Assembly: GCF_019649055.1 (NCBI RefSeq)
Contig: NW_026570221.1
Span: 2,790,001 to 2,854,000, forward strand
Source: Paramacrobiotus metropolitanus
Taxonomy: Eukaryota; Tardigrada; Eutardigrada; Parachela; Macrobiotidae
Direction: 5' to 3'
DNA: 64,000 bases
Part shown: positions 34,362 to 45,935 of the stretch, in pieces
Numbering within the stretch: position 1 is the first letter of the stretch
Layout of the letters: each line of letters starts with the position of its first letter
Made by a program: the position numbers and the translations under genes
The notes under the pieces: generated by a model
Database searches by the model: none
What the model was told of the DNA's origin: nothing
What the model saw: the letters and a program-made list of their open reading frames with translations, nothing else

Positions 34362-37300
34362 GGTGCGGTACCGGGGGCGCTATGGTGGGCGATTCGTAGA
34401 CCTTCTCGCAGTTTGTACTGGCCTGCGTGGTGCCGGCTGGGAGTGAGTAGGTCTCGGCCGTAGTTGTTGCGCGGCGTGCCGCGTGTCTTCAATTTCTGGG
34501 GAGTCATGACCAAGCCGGGCGGAGGTAAAAATGCGCACAATTAGGCGGTGGAACTGATGCGGTATGCCACTGGATGCGGTATGCTGTTGAATATCAGGAA
34601 TACCAGCAAAGTTAATGACTAGTTAATGGTAATTAGTTGCGTTACTATCAGCCGGTTATGAAGCCGATTCAGGTGGAAGTGGAATCCAGTAGCGGTGAGG
34701 TTTGAGAGACAGGATGGGTGTGCGAGGACGAAAAACTGTGCGCATTTCTGATGGAAAATGTGACCATTAACCCTTCCGTTGCAGTAGGTTCTATGATCTT
34801 GACGGTGACGAGCAGGTTTTTTTTCCATAGCCAACGGAGTCTTTCGAGGTATGAAAAATCGTTCTTCGACCAACAGGGGGCTTCAGAAAAACTAGGGGGA
34901 TTGGCGATAACGGTAGCTTTCCAATTCGTTGATTCTCCTTGATTGTAGAAATGTCTTTCGTATTCCATGCAACGCGTTAATAACCAGAGCTTTGTCGGGA
35001 TTATTGATCTATTGTTGGACGTAGCGATAACGTTTAAAGCTAGCATAGCTGGCGATCAATCGCAATGAAAACAGAAATAAACTTCTCGTTTTCTACACCG
35101 GTAATCACAATCTGAATTTATCGCTATTGGGTGAAAATAAAACTGCACTGTTGCAGAAGTCGTAGGTATAAAGCGCACTGTAGACGTAGATGAAACAGAC
35201 GATGAAGCATTTCGTTCATGCTACCACTTTCGGATACGTTTACGGCACGCACGTATCCGAAACGTTGCATGGCACGTTGTCGGTTTAGTTTATACATAGA
35301 CCAGCAGAGTAAACAGCAACAAAAAAGGTCCTGCTGAAGCGAACTAGTTGTAAATAAGAATACTTATCACGACTCGTCAAACAGGACGATATTTACCGCT
35401 CTTGCAAGCGATAGGGAGCTCCTTTTAGCGATTACAGGATTAAAGTCAGCGGCGCGCAGCCCGCTTGCATGGCACGTTGTCGGGTTGGGAGGTTGGTCAA
35501 GCGATATGTCCCTCAACTTTATATAGGCAAAGATCTGCGTTAGAACATAAGTATAAAGGTCAAATGCATAGAGGTAGTTATTGTATAGAATATTTGCTAT
35601 CAGGAAATATCGAAGGAAGTTGAAATTATTTTTAAAAAATAGGGCCCTCATTACCGTAATAGTGGGTTAAAGGCCCAGTCCATGCCCGCTCTCTGAGGCA
35701 GTCAGGGTGAGTCAGAGCACGATCCTAATAATAGGTTCTGTATTGCGCGTTGATCTAATTTTTTTGCAAGGCGGCGTACTGCCCAGTTGGTTGAGCAGCA
35801 CCAGGATGCGGACCCACACCAAATGCCTCTAAATATTGAAAAATCATTTTGCTGAATCCCTTGTTTGGATATTCCCGCGGACCGCACCCTAAATATTCGT
35901 GATGCTCGTTTCCGAGCATATTCAAAAATTTTCCGAATCTGAAAGGTTCGTTGCACAAAAGCGAGTTTACAAAAAAACTAAATTATAACGAGATTTCTCT
36001 TATGCCGTAGCTTAATAACGTTTTTAATTATCTGTATCGTTATTAGGAATTGCGATACAAAATTAAAAAGACGCGCAATAAATAATTTAAGAACAGTATC
36101 ATAAAAATAACTGATTATTTACAGGAATCGTGAAATAAATAAAAAAATGATTTGCAAAACTTAACTAACAATAAACAGCCCTCGTATTATGTATACTTCC
36201 TATGCAGTGAAACGTGAAGGTGGGGTAATGCCTTATAAAAGAGGAGGCATCTTTTTCATTTCGTCGTCGGATGATCGCTTTTCGTTACGGCCGACTGTGA
36301 GCGAGCAAGGGTATTCGAAACTGAATACGCGGCTGCGATTAGCCGCGAAAGTGCAACAGCGCGAAACGTGACAAATATTCAGAGATAAGGAATCGGTTAA
36401 TAACTGGATCGTTTTAGAGATGACATACATTCACGCAACAGGCGTTACGCCCACAAAAAGCTTAAAACGCCAAAATGAAGAAGCTACTCGCGAGTAGCTA
36501 TTTCAAGCGCCAAAGGCGCTTATATCCTTTCTCTTGCATACACCAACAGCAAGTGCAGCTAGTCGTTCGCTCTTCGCACTTCTCATCCGCTTTGCTGCAG
36601 TAATATAATTACTATAATGATGACTGATCTAGATGTCGGGCAAGAAAAGATGTCGGGTTTAGCGCTCTCGAAGTAAGACGGCGTGAAAGAATGTGTGATG
36701 CATGATCAATTTCTGTTTACTGGTTCATATTTTTATGCATCAACAATCACGTCCGCTGATAATCGCGGCGAAAATATTCAGCGTATTCAGTTTCGAATAC
36801 CAGCGGTGCATATTGGCGGGAAATTTGCACGAAAAACAATTAAGCCTACTTCAGCTATCCGGTGATATAGTTTTCACTGGACACATTCGAGTATCCGCCA
36901 AAGGATAACAGACGGGGCTGTGCAGTAGTCGGTCGGCGTGACACAAATCAAAATCAGATCTGACTCCAATGTGTGGCACCTAATTGGCTATGTTCGGTCC
37001 CACTTTTCTCTTATTTATATTCGCGTTACGGCGAAATGTGGATTGCACCGCCACGAAGAGAGAACGGATGTGGGAGCAGACATTGCTGTTGAAGCGGTCG
37101 TACACATAAGAAAGTAAGGCAAAGCTAAAGGAGATGCACCAATAGCCGTCCTTTTCCATCAAGGATTGTTTTAGTACGACGTCCGGCGTCATCCAGTAGG
37201 ATTCCAGAAGAATTATTACAACATATGGCCCCGACGACAGCAGGATATGGTTTGTTATAATAACGATTGCCGGCACATCGCGACCAAAGTTATCGGTGCA

Positions 37301-37845
37301 ATCCACCACCCTCGTCGAGGAATCCTGGGGCGTGCTTATCCCGTCTATTAAACCGATGGGAAAAATTGGGGGAATTAAAATTAGGGGAATTAATTAATTA
37401 CACTAATATTACACTCCTATAAGAAGGAGACTGCTGATGTCCCACGCACTTATACTTTATTCCGAGGCATAAAACAATAAAAAGAAATAAACAGTACGAT
37501 ACTTTTGTGTAAATAAGTACAGAAGGTATCCCCCGGGCTTTCCAACCAATATCAAATCGGATGTCGACAACACTTCGATATATCCTAATGTCCGTCATAC
37601 GGCCGGTAATAACGACGCGCAAACAGAGCATGCACGCAAACTGGTTCAAAAGGCTGGTCTAACCGAACGCCGTTATGCCATCAGCGATTTAACTGATTTT
37701 CAGCCGTATTGTTGGGGAAGATCATGATTGTGGCTGGCGTTGAAATTCATTCAGATCTGTACTTTCATTTCTACTTGTTTCCAGAAGCTTTGACGGCTAT
37801 TTTATCCTAAATTATTAACTGCACAACGAACCGATACCCAAAAAT
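34362..37845. other. AT-rich region, possible membrane-protein exons
   Basis: Mostly non-coding. Minus-strand frames 37398-37649 (with a hydrophobic run YCLFLFIVLCLGI) and 36980-37309 (hydrophobic runs around IVIITNHILLSSGPYVVIILL and ISFSFALLSYVY) could be neighbouring exons of a multi-pass membrane protein. No splice sites are certain. A short inverted repeat (GGTATTCGAAACTGAATACG at 36309 and its complement at 36781) flanks part of the stretch. Confidence 0.3.
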
Positions 37846-38262
37846 ATGTTTAAGGAATGCAAGCTTCTGCAGCAAGATGTTCCGCATCTCAAAGTTTGTT
37901 TTCGTGACTCGCTAATCTATGCTGCAATGAGCCTTGATGCATGGGCTTGCTCTTTTGGCGTACCACACGATAAAGGTAAATTTCCTGATCAATCTAACCA
38001 AAAAGATAATTGGAGTGAGATCATACCGTTTCCTGATCGCGAAATGTATGGATATTCAGAAATGTTTAAAAAAAACAGTATGAAATTTATCGCAAAGACC
38101 AGTGCAAAAGAAAAATAATTTGATTTTAATGAAGAATTTGTTGGCTACTTTGTACAAGATGTGCAAGCTTTGCGCCTGTGCTGCCAGAAAGTACGTGCCT
38201 TATTCGGAGAATTTACGGAAAGCCACTGCCCGTTCTGCTTTAACAATTGCAGCGATATGTAG
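37846..38262 (+). pseudogene. Protein-primed DNA polymerase B fragment (Polinton/Maverick type), exonuclease end
   Basis: The frame is broken by one TAA (38116-38118). The pattern fits the 3'-5' exonuclease region of family B polymerases of Polintons: FRDSLIYAAMSLDAWACSFG, then HDKGKFPDQ, FPDREMYGYSEMF, and after the stop FDFNEEFVGYFVQDVQALRL, which corresponds to the ExoIII-type YC-x-x-D-V-x-x-L motif. It is followed directly by Helitron-like sequence, so it is a relic. Confidence 0.6.
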
Positions 38263-38479
38263 TTTTTTTCTAGCAGTGCTGCAAGAAAACTGAATAACTC
38301 TTGTTCCACCGCAAGGGTTTCTTCAAAAAAGCGCAGCCTTTGCATGCGCAGAGCAAGAAGAGGAAACTTTTGGGCAATTAAAAAAACCGGGTGACCACAG
38401 CGCCGGGCGCTTGTCCATTTCGATGGAACCGTCCGTTAGGAAATCTACACTGGCGCGTCCGTGAGACCATCAGTGGTTA

Positions 38480-39291
38480 TAAAAGTATAACGGTATTGTG
38501 ATCGCTACATCCATTAGTCAAAAAAATGAAAAATTATTGATTGAGCCTAATTATGTAGGTGGCCAGCTGGCATATAAAGGTCATGCAATCAATTTTCAGC
38601 AAGACGTCCAGGGATTTGTTACTGATTTACCATGTAAAACTCAGAGCTCGATATGATCATGGTGAGAATGTCCAAGACGATTGCTCGTACCGATATTTTC
38701 GAGTAAGCCGACCAGCAGTTTTTGAGGCGTTGGGTTGGTTAAAAGTAAACACCTCGTACTACAAAAACATCAAAATTGTTCAGTCTAAATTTGACGATTT
38801 ACCAATGGATGATTACGTAGACGATGCGCTGCGGTTCTTCGAATAGCCAAACAGCATCGATCCTATACCGGTAGATCCAGAACTACAGGTAGCCGTAATA
38901 GGCAGAAATGTAAATTCGAGCAATGTGCCAACAGAAACGGTTGTCGTCGAGACTCCTGCGTTCATTAAACGGAAAGAGGGTGTCGAAAGGCATCAGACGA
39001 CATTGTTGCCAAACAATGTTCGTTGATTGGCCACCATTAGATAACAGGAAAATAAGCTAGTTCACGGCAGAAAGTTACGTGGTTAAAGCGTTTCCGACGC
39101 TCTTTTCTAGAGGCAAAGGTGATCTACAGAGACCCAGGCAACTAACTATCCATCCAGCGGAGTACTTTAAACATTTGATAAAACACAGAGGCCGCAGTTT
39201 TGCACGTCACAGCCGTTTCCGGTACTTCGCCTAAAACAGTTTATCAAGGAATGCCATAAGTCAAGGTTCAGTTTTGCTCAAACAGGAAAGA
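38480..39291 (+). pseudogene. Helitron N-terminal region relic
   Basis: Several blocks in order and on one strand match the N-terminal part of animal Helitron proteins: LAYKGHAINFQQDVQGFVTD near 38562-38625, FRVSRPAVFEALGWLKVNTS near 38700-38760, then AFPTLFSRGKGD and YFKHLIKHRGRSFARHSRFR near 39085-39230. Frameshifts and stops separate the blocks, and no Rep HUH motif or helicase follows. It is a truncated, decayed copy. Confidence 0.7.
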
Positions 39292-39438
39292 CACCTTTTA
39301 CGATAAAAGAAACGAAAAATCTACGCAAGCAGGGTAGCGAAAAACTTGTACCATGGATTATTTTTTTGGCGCCACTATACTGGTAGCCCTCAATACTGGT
39401 GGAAACAAAAGTCAAAGATTGGTGGGGAGATTCGATGA

Positions 39439-41065
39439 TCAACTCACAAGGGAAATGATGAAATTCCATGTCCACTTTTTGACATCGGTCTCCCCTTGTT
39501 TGGGACAATCTTTCTGGTGATACTTCTCTTTCTTCAGCGTCTCCACCTTGTTAGCCATGTTGACCAGCTCATCCTGCAACTTTGACTTTTCTTTTTCCGC
39601 AAATGCTTTGGCTCGCTTCGCCGTCTCGAGTTGGGCTCTCGACTGCTCAACTTGTCGCTTGTACTGACCTTGAATTTCTGTAATTATTTCCGCGAAAGGT
39701 TTCTCCTCCTCTCTGACATTGTTCTGCTCCATTACATGAGCCGGACCATCAGCCGGTCTGCGTGCCCAACCTGCAGACTCCGTTTCCAGGCCGGTAAGTT
39801 GTACTATCACCACGTATTCCATCAACGAATTGTTTTCCGTTCCGGCTAATCATCATCTTTCTGTTTGCATGGGAAAATTTAAATCCCTTCTGCCCCAACG
39901 CTTTCGTTGAAAACAGCAGTGTCGTCTTGCACGCGTCTGGTGAGTAATACACTTCTCCCCACACCATTGGTCTCCAACGCTTGCCGTCCGTTGAGACTTC
40001 GACGTTTGTGCTTCCAACATGCGCCTGGCGTATGCGTTTACTGTTTCCTACGGTGAACTCCAAAGGGACTTTCAACTTCTCCCTTCTTGCAAACCAGTGA
40101 TCCTGGCTTGAGATACGGTGCGATGCACCGCTATCTGCTATAATGCCTGACATTTGACCGGAAGCATGCAGTGCAGATACTATCAACGATTCCGCTGTGT
40201 TGTCAAACGCGTACCGGCGTACATGGCTGCGCGCTGTCGTCTCTTTACTCATCGGCTTCGATCAACAGTCTACGGCTTTGTGTCCGGTTTTACCACACTT
40301 GTTGCACCTTCCATAAGTCTCCGTTCTCACAGAATGGCTGCTTCTGCTATAGTATGACTCACCGACCTTCGTATGGCTTTCGAATTGTGCTTTAATCGAC
40401 TGTTCTGCAAAATGCAATTTTTCTCTGAAAACCGCTAACTAAGGATCCGCATCCGCCATCATATTCCATGATGATATAAACGATCCGTACTTTGCAGGTA
40501 AGCTCGACAACGCTTTCGCAATGATCCACTCATCGTTCGTCTTCGTCGACTTCCAGCACCCATCTATCTTCGCTGCTTGCACATGCAATGTCGCCATAAA
40601 CGTATTCACGTCATCCGTCTCTTGCCACTTCACGTTGAAGAATTCCGTCATTGCCGACAATAGGTCAATGGCAGACTCCAGTTCCCGCAGCTCTTTAATC
40701 CTGTCGAGAATTGCTTTCCACGTCTTGCAGTCTTACTTGATTAAACGTTGCTACGTCAATCATGGCACGGAGAATACTCCTGGCCTTTCCATCTCCGGCA
40801 ATCCACTTCTTGTATAGCGCATGCTTCTTCGCATCCTCCGGTACATCCACAGGCATCGCTTGCGTCCCATTCACGATGGACCAACGTCCTCACCCGTCAG
40901 CCCATCTTCAATCTGCACTCTCCACCGTGCATAATTCGAATCATCCAACACAGTTATCTTGATCCCTTTAATAGACATTCTACCGTGGACTGGATCCACC
41001 TGATCCCTACACTGTACGAATTCTACGCAACCAAAGGTCAAGACTAACTTCCTGCTTAGAGACAA
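39439..41065 (-). pseudogene. Ty1/copia-type gag-protease remnant
   Basis: The minus strand shows, in order, a copia Gag start (GIKITVLDDSNYARWRVQIE, about 40900-40965), a zinc knuckle CNKCGKTGHKAVDC near 40270-40310, and a protease with ADSGASHRIS near 40125, followed by gag-pre-integrase-like sequence (MVWGEVYYSPDACKTTLLFS). Several frame changes and stops interrupt it. Integrase, RT and LTRs are not seen. A charged coiled-coil frame (39439-39825) lies at its 3' end. Confidence 0.75.
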
Positions 41066-42262
41066 GCAGGTCTCATAATCTGTTAGAATATATTGGATAA
41101 TGTTCTGACTACACGTATCCTATAACGAACCAACACACTTCCCATCGTATTATTCACTAGACTGATACACGATGTTCAAGGAATACATGTTACTGACAGG
41201 GCTTTAAGTACCACACATTGTACGGTAAGCACACTCACTGACACATGACTTAGCCCGTATGTATCATCGGTTAGGGATCTGTATACTGGGTGCATATGAT
41301 CAGATATTAAGTTACACATACACAATGAGTAATCATAATAAAAATCCTAACAGATTTGCGACTAGTTTTGCCCTAAGATAAATCTCCTAGTCAGAATAAC
41401 ACGGTACTTTTAGTTTCTTTTTGTTGCTTCGCGTCTTTAAATATAGTACACGGGGCATCATCGGATACAGTTGATGAAACAAAAACGTCCAGTGACACAA
41501 GGCCTGAGTTTTCGTTTGAAGTGTTTTCTAATTGATTGCGTCCCTGCTGTCCCCTTTTCATATAAAGTCGTTCTTTTTTCGTGTCATGGAACAGACGCCG
41601 TTCGGTGTTCGGAAAACACTTCAGTGAATTTTCGGCAGACATTTCAATGAACCGGGAAACCTCCGTAGAATGCATCAAGCGGATTCATCGGTTTTTTAAG
41701 GTTAACGGTTGCACAAATTCTGCGAAAATCAAATCGTTTTGGAAACGCTGGCCGAACACATCTTCCTAGGATGTTACGACAGTAAGACCCATTCTTTTCA
41801 AACCATGCAGATGCCGTGCCTTCTGATTAAAGGGCCTTCTTCTCTGGCTCGAGCGGATGCAGCACCTGCAACTGCCGGCCGCCGGAATCTTGGTGATACA
41901 ATAACTGAAAAGGATTGTCCTTATTTGCTTACAAGATATCTGCTTCTGAGTTCAATTCGCACTCTGTCCTGAATTCCAAATGCAAACGGGATAATTTTTG
42001 GGCATTATAGCACACAAGGTGGAGTGAACGGGCAAGTGTATCCCATCCGGGCACAATTTTGGCTCACCAAGCAGGTTCTCAGTGAAGTTGACGAAACGCA
42101 GACGTTTGCCATTTCCTCCGGGACTGATAATAGCAAAATCCATAATTTGAAGCTTTTCTTATACCTTTTTTGATTGCTATTATGCCCTGCAGGCTTGTTT
42201 TTTCGTTTTGCTTTTTAAGAGATTCGGCCCCGTATAAGCACCGCGTTTATGAATGAGTTGGT
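41066..42262. other. No gene seen
   Basis: Only short open frames without recognisable motifs. The plus frame at about 41581-41769 has a degenerate Cys/His content but no domain. The region borders the left inverted arm. Confidence 0.4.
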
Positions 42263-45200
42263 TTTAGTCGTACTATCGCATTCGTTAACCGGGGATATGA
42301 ATAATAACAGTGTTATGATCATCATGGTGGAAAGCGCAGGTAAGTGAAACATCTTTCGTCAAACTACTGTGTTCCCCTTAAGTGAGATAAAGTAGACAGG
42401 AGAAGAATCTCGTACTAAGAAGTAGGACTTGTTGGAAGGTTTAATTGGCCATAAATGGCCCGCGCTCAAGCTCTGACTCTGACCGCTCAAACTCTGACTC
42501 TGACTAGTCACTACGCACCCTTGAACCTGGGCAATAAATATGAAGCGTCCGCAAAGATTTTGCAGAATCAAGACAGCTCACCATTTCGGCAGCTTAAGGT
42601 GATGTTCCGGCTTTGTGACCGCATGTGTACTGGGAGAAACACAGTGATCACATAACGTACCAAACGTTCGCCGTGGTTCGGACACAGTTGTATGTCTTTA
42701 TCTGGCAAGGCACAATTATGAATATTAGTTTGCTGGAATGCCAATTTAGAGCCGATGGTTTCTTAAAATCTGCGCTGCACTCTTTTTTTGCATCTGATAA
42801 TAAAGCCACGAACTCCGCTTTTGATGTGGCACTTAAATTTGCTATCCATAGCAACTGGTGCAGGCTGTCGTCTGCATCCAGCTACATATTGTTTAAGTTG
42901 TAGCTGCGTAAATAAAATGGGTAAATTTGGAAAACGCGAGCTTCCATACAAAGGAATTTTGAAAATGATTCACATGGTTAATCCGCAGAGCTCAGACGAT
43001 TCATTCAAAACAGGACTGGCTCGATCCGTACCAACTTACCAAGATCGTGTTGCGCAACTTGTTGCGCAAATCAGTCAACATTATTTGGTGCCACTGGACC
43101 GCAAGCGTGGCTGATGGACAGACTAGTCGCCAGCTTAATCTATAAGCCGCCACACACGTCAGGGGTCGGTTAGGCTGCCGCAACAGGGCTTATAAACCGT
43201 GCTGCGGCAGCCTGTGCTAGCCTGACCCTAGCACTTGTTGCGGCTCGTTGCTGCGTGTTGCGGCTTATAACCCGTGTTGCGGCGTTGCAGCAGCATGGTT
43301 TGACATGCTGTTTGTATTTGTGCACATGATGCTGCGGTCGTTGCGGATTCTCGTCCAAAACGAGACATTGACGAACACAGCCGAACAGTGTATAGGTTGA
43401 GCCACTTCTCACTATTGGTACTGTAACACGAGCGCATTTTTGCCGTTGCAGGTTATCGCGAAGTTATAAATGTGTGAGGATGCCATATAGGATGAATGGA
43501 AAATCGAACTTTACGATGTATTTTATCTGTGCGTTTAGTCGGGATGTAACTAGCGTCCGCTGTTATTAAGCATAATACTCGTACAAAAAAAGTTAATATT
43601 GTTTAAACTTTGCGTTTAATTACTCTAAGTGAAGTAATAGCACGTGAACCCAATCACATAACATTTGATTCTACACGAAATCATTGGCATTTTTGCTGCT
43701 GTTAAAGTAGTTTTCGACCGAAGCGAAGCGAAGGTCCTCTATGTTCAAGAAAACGGGACTTTCTGTCACGTCGGTCACGCACATAAATTATTGCGCAATC
43801 GTGGCCACGCAGAATAACTTAAGGTGACCACTCTGTAAACTACCTTCACCTACATTTCACTCTGTACATTGCCTTTCACCCTGTACACAGAACAGACCAA
43901 GCGGCAACTTCTAATACCGAAAAAACCTGCGAAACTGGTCGAAACGTCTTTCAAAAATGAAAACTGCAACGTCCAAGGTTTCAATCCCAGTGCAAAGAAA
44001 AATCGGCATCCGGAGCCAAGAGTTACTTACGCATAATTGGTGATAATGCGTGCAGTTATTATATTTACGCGGCAATGGCAGATGTTAACGAAACAAAGGC
44101 ATGTCCGGAAATAACGTTAACGTGAAATATTTTATAAAAGTAAAAGGTCGCAAACGCAGATAAAAGTTTTGCCGAAAGGTAGTGTACGGAGTAAAAGATA
44201 AGGAAAGGTAATGTAAGGGGTAGTTACCATGGCTCACATACGTATACACCTTAATATACAGTACTTTCTCTAAGGAGCTCTATCCAGTAATTGATAATAA
44301 TATAAAAGCACAATTGTACAGTGCTTTACGCATACAAATAAGTATAACATAGCTCGTCCTGCCGCACACCTTAAACCTACTGACGCCGGCGTCGCCGGGT
44401 ACCAAAAGGAGTGGGGATACTGATTTGAACATTGGCATTCGTTGACCAACAAATTCAATTAAGAAAAGCCACTCTTTTTGCAATTCTCCTGAACATAGGT
44501 CAAGCAGGGCTCCATGTTGCCGAAATGACACGCATGGGAACGGAGTATGTATTTTTGGCATTGTATAGCTTTTTTCAAATAATAATTCATAAAACAAATC
44601 GTATAAATTCATAAAAATAGACTGGAATTGGACACCGGACACATCATTTTAAGTTTTTGTTTCGTTGCTCTGTAACGCTCTGTAAGATTCAGCGCTACAC
44701 CATTGGTAGGTTCACTTTTACAGAACATCCGGCATTTTAGTTACTGAACGTATGTACAGATAAAGTGTGTGGCGAGAGGAGCTAATGTCGGCATTTCTGT
44801 GTCAGCCTATCTATGTCGGCTTTTCCCCGATAAAAACTGGGTGGATTGGCGATAGATCAGGTTTCCATTTGAATCTTCTGCAGTCCATAAAGCAGAAAAA
44901 AGCTACCGCTCAAAAGTAAAAAGAACTGGACAATTAAAACAGAACGCCTGCGCCAGCTTTTTTAAATAAGCATATTAGTATACATATATCCTTCGTAAAT
45001 ATTACCCTATGTATACAGTAAATGAATCTAATAAAGTGTCTGATATTGTTCAATATTCCATCAGTCACTATTATGGTGATATAGAGAGAGTCAGTAGAAG
45101 GAAAAATTTTTTGCTCAGTGCTTCAACATTCGTGCGTGTAATTCACTTCCCCAGTTCTAACTTCTAAATACTTCTCCAAATATTTCTAGCTTCGCTTCGA

Positions 45201-45792
45201 TCTGTTAGTGCTATCGAGCAGCGGTGCACTTCCCTAGTTATTGGCATTTTTGCTGCTGTTAAAGTAGTAGATGGGAGAGCGAGAGCCGCCGATGTTCTGC
45301 GGCTTGGTGCAACTAATGAATGCTTAATTCCGGCTGCACCCGGCTTTTAACCATCACCGGAAAATACAACACAACGATCGCACATTGGATGTTACAGACG
45401 TACGAATTCATGCAGTATAGGATAAAAATAGGTTAGGCTTGGTAGCGTCTACCATCATCAGAAGAATGTAGCCTCCCACGCTCCGCCCTCATCCTTCCAG
45501 TCTCCCAGCCTCTCAACCTTCCTGTTTCCTGCCTTCGAAGCCTTCTAGCCTTTATACGTTAGATCACTGACTTCCACATGCATGTAGAAATGCAACATCA
45601 AGGAACACTAGTCTGACTGGTATATGGGCGTGTTTAAAAACATAGAAAATGAAGACATTGGAAATATTCTTAACACAAATGTCTTTTAAGAAGTATTGGA
45701 AACAAGGGCGTACAGGGTCTGCTTCCACTGCCTTCGCGAAGCACTTCAGATAATACAATCGGGTGAGCTAAGACCGTGTTTAATGAACCACC
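42263..45792 (+). repeat. Left arm of a long inverted repeat (with 1.5-kb insert)
   Basis: 42263-43714 and 45239-45792 together match, inverted, 53102-55120. Identity looks above 95% with small indels (for example an extra 12-bp GCGCAACTTGTT-type block in the right arm). The outer end is TTTAGTCGTACTATCGC. Frames in the arm (for example 42788-43114) carry no known domain. Confidence 0.85.
43715..45238. mobile_element. 1.5-kb insertion in the left arm, absent from the right arm
   Basis: Flanked by two copies of TTGGCATTTTTGCTGCTGTT (28-bp direct repeat). In the right arm the two repeats are adjacent (separated by about 5 bp), giving an empty-site comparison. The insert begins CGACCGAAGCGAAGC and ends CTTCCCTAGT; its ends carry short GCGAAGC/GCTTCGC inverted motifs. 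There is no clear coding capacity. Confidence 0.6.
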
Positions 45793-45798
45793 GTGATT

Positions 45799-45935
45799 TG
45801 CCCAGATGTCTCTACCTAGACGTTTTCACCCAGACATTTCTCTCCAAGTGTTTCTCCCCAGATGTAGCTCCCCGAATGTCTCTTCCCAGATGGCTCTCCC
45901 GAGATGTCTCTCCCAAAATGTCTCCCCAGATGGCG
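45799..45935 (+). repeat. Minisatellite of about 15-16 bp units
   Basis: Eight to nine imperfect units of the type CCCAGATGTCTCTCC, starting just inside the left arm's inner edge. The open frame across it comes from the repeat. Confidence 0.75.

Noticed and set aside
38102-38345. Overlapping frames on both strands at 38.1-38.3 kb as separate small genes
   Set aside because: They are shadows of the polymerase B relic and its flank.
43180-43420. TTGCGGCTTATAAACCG repeats as a CRISPR-like or satellite array
   Set aside because: Only two or three irregular copies without regular spacers, in a eukaryotic context. They are part of the inverted-repeat arm.
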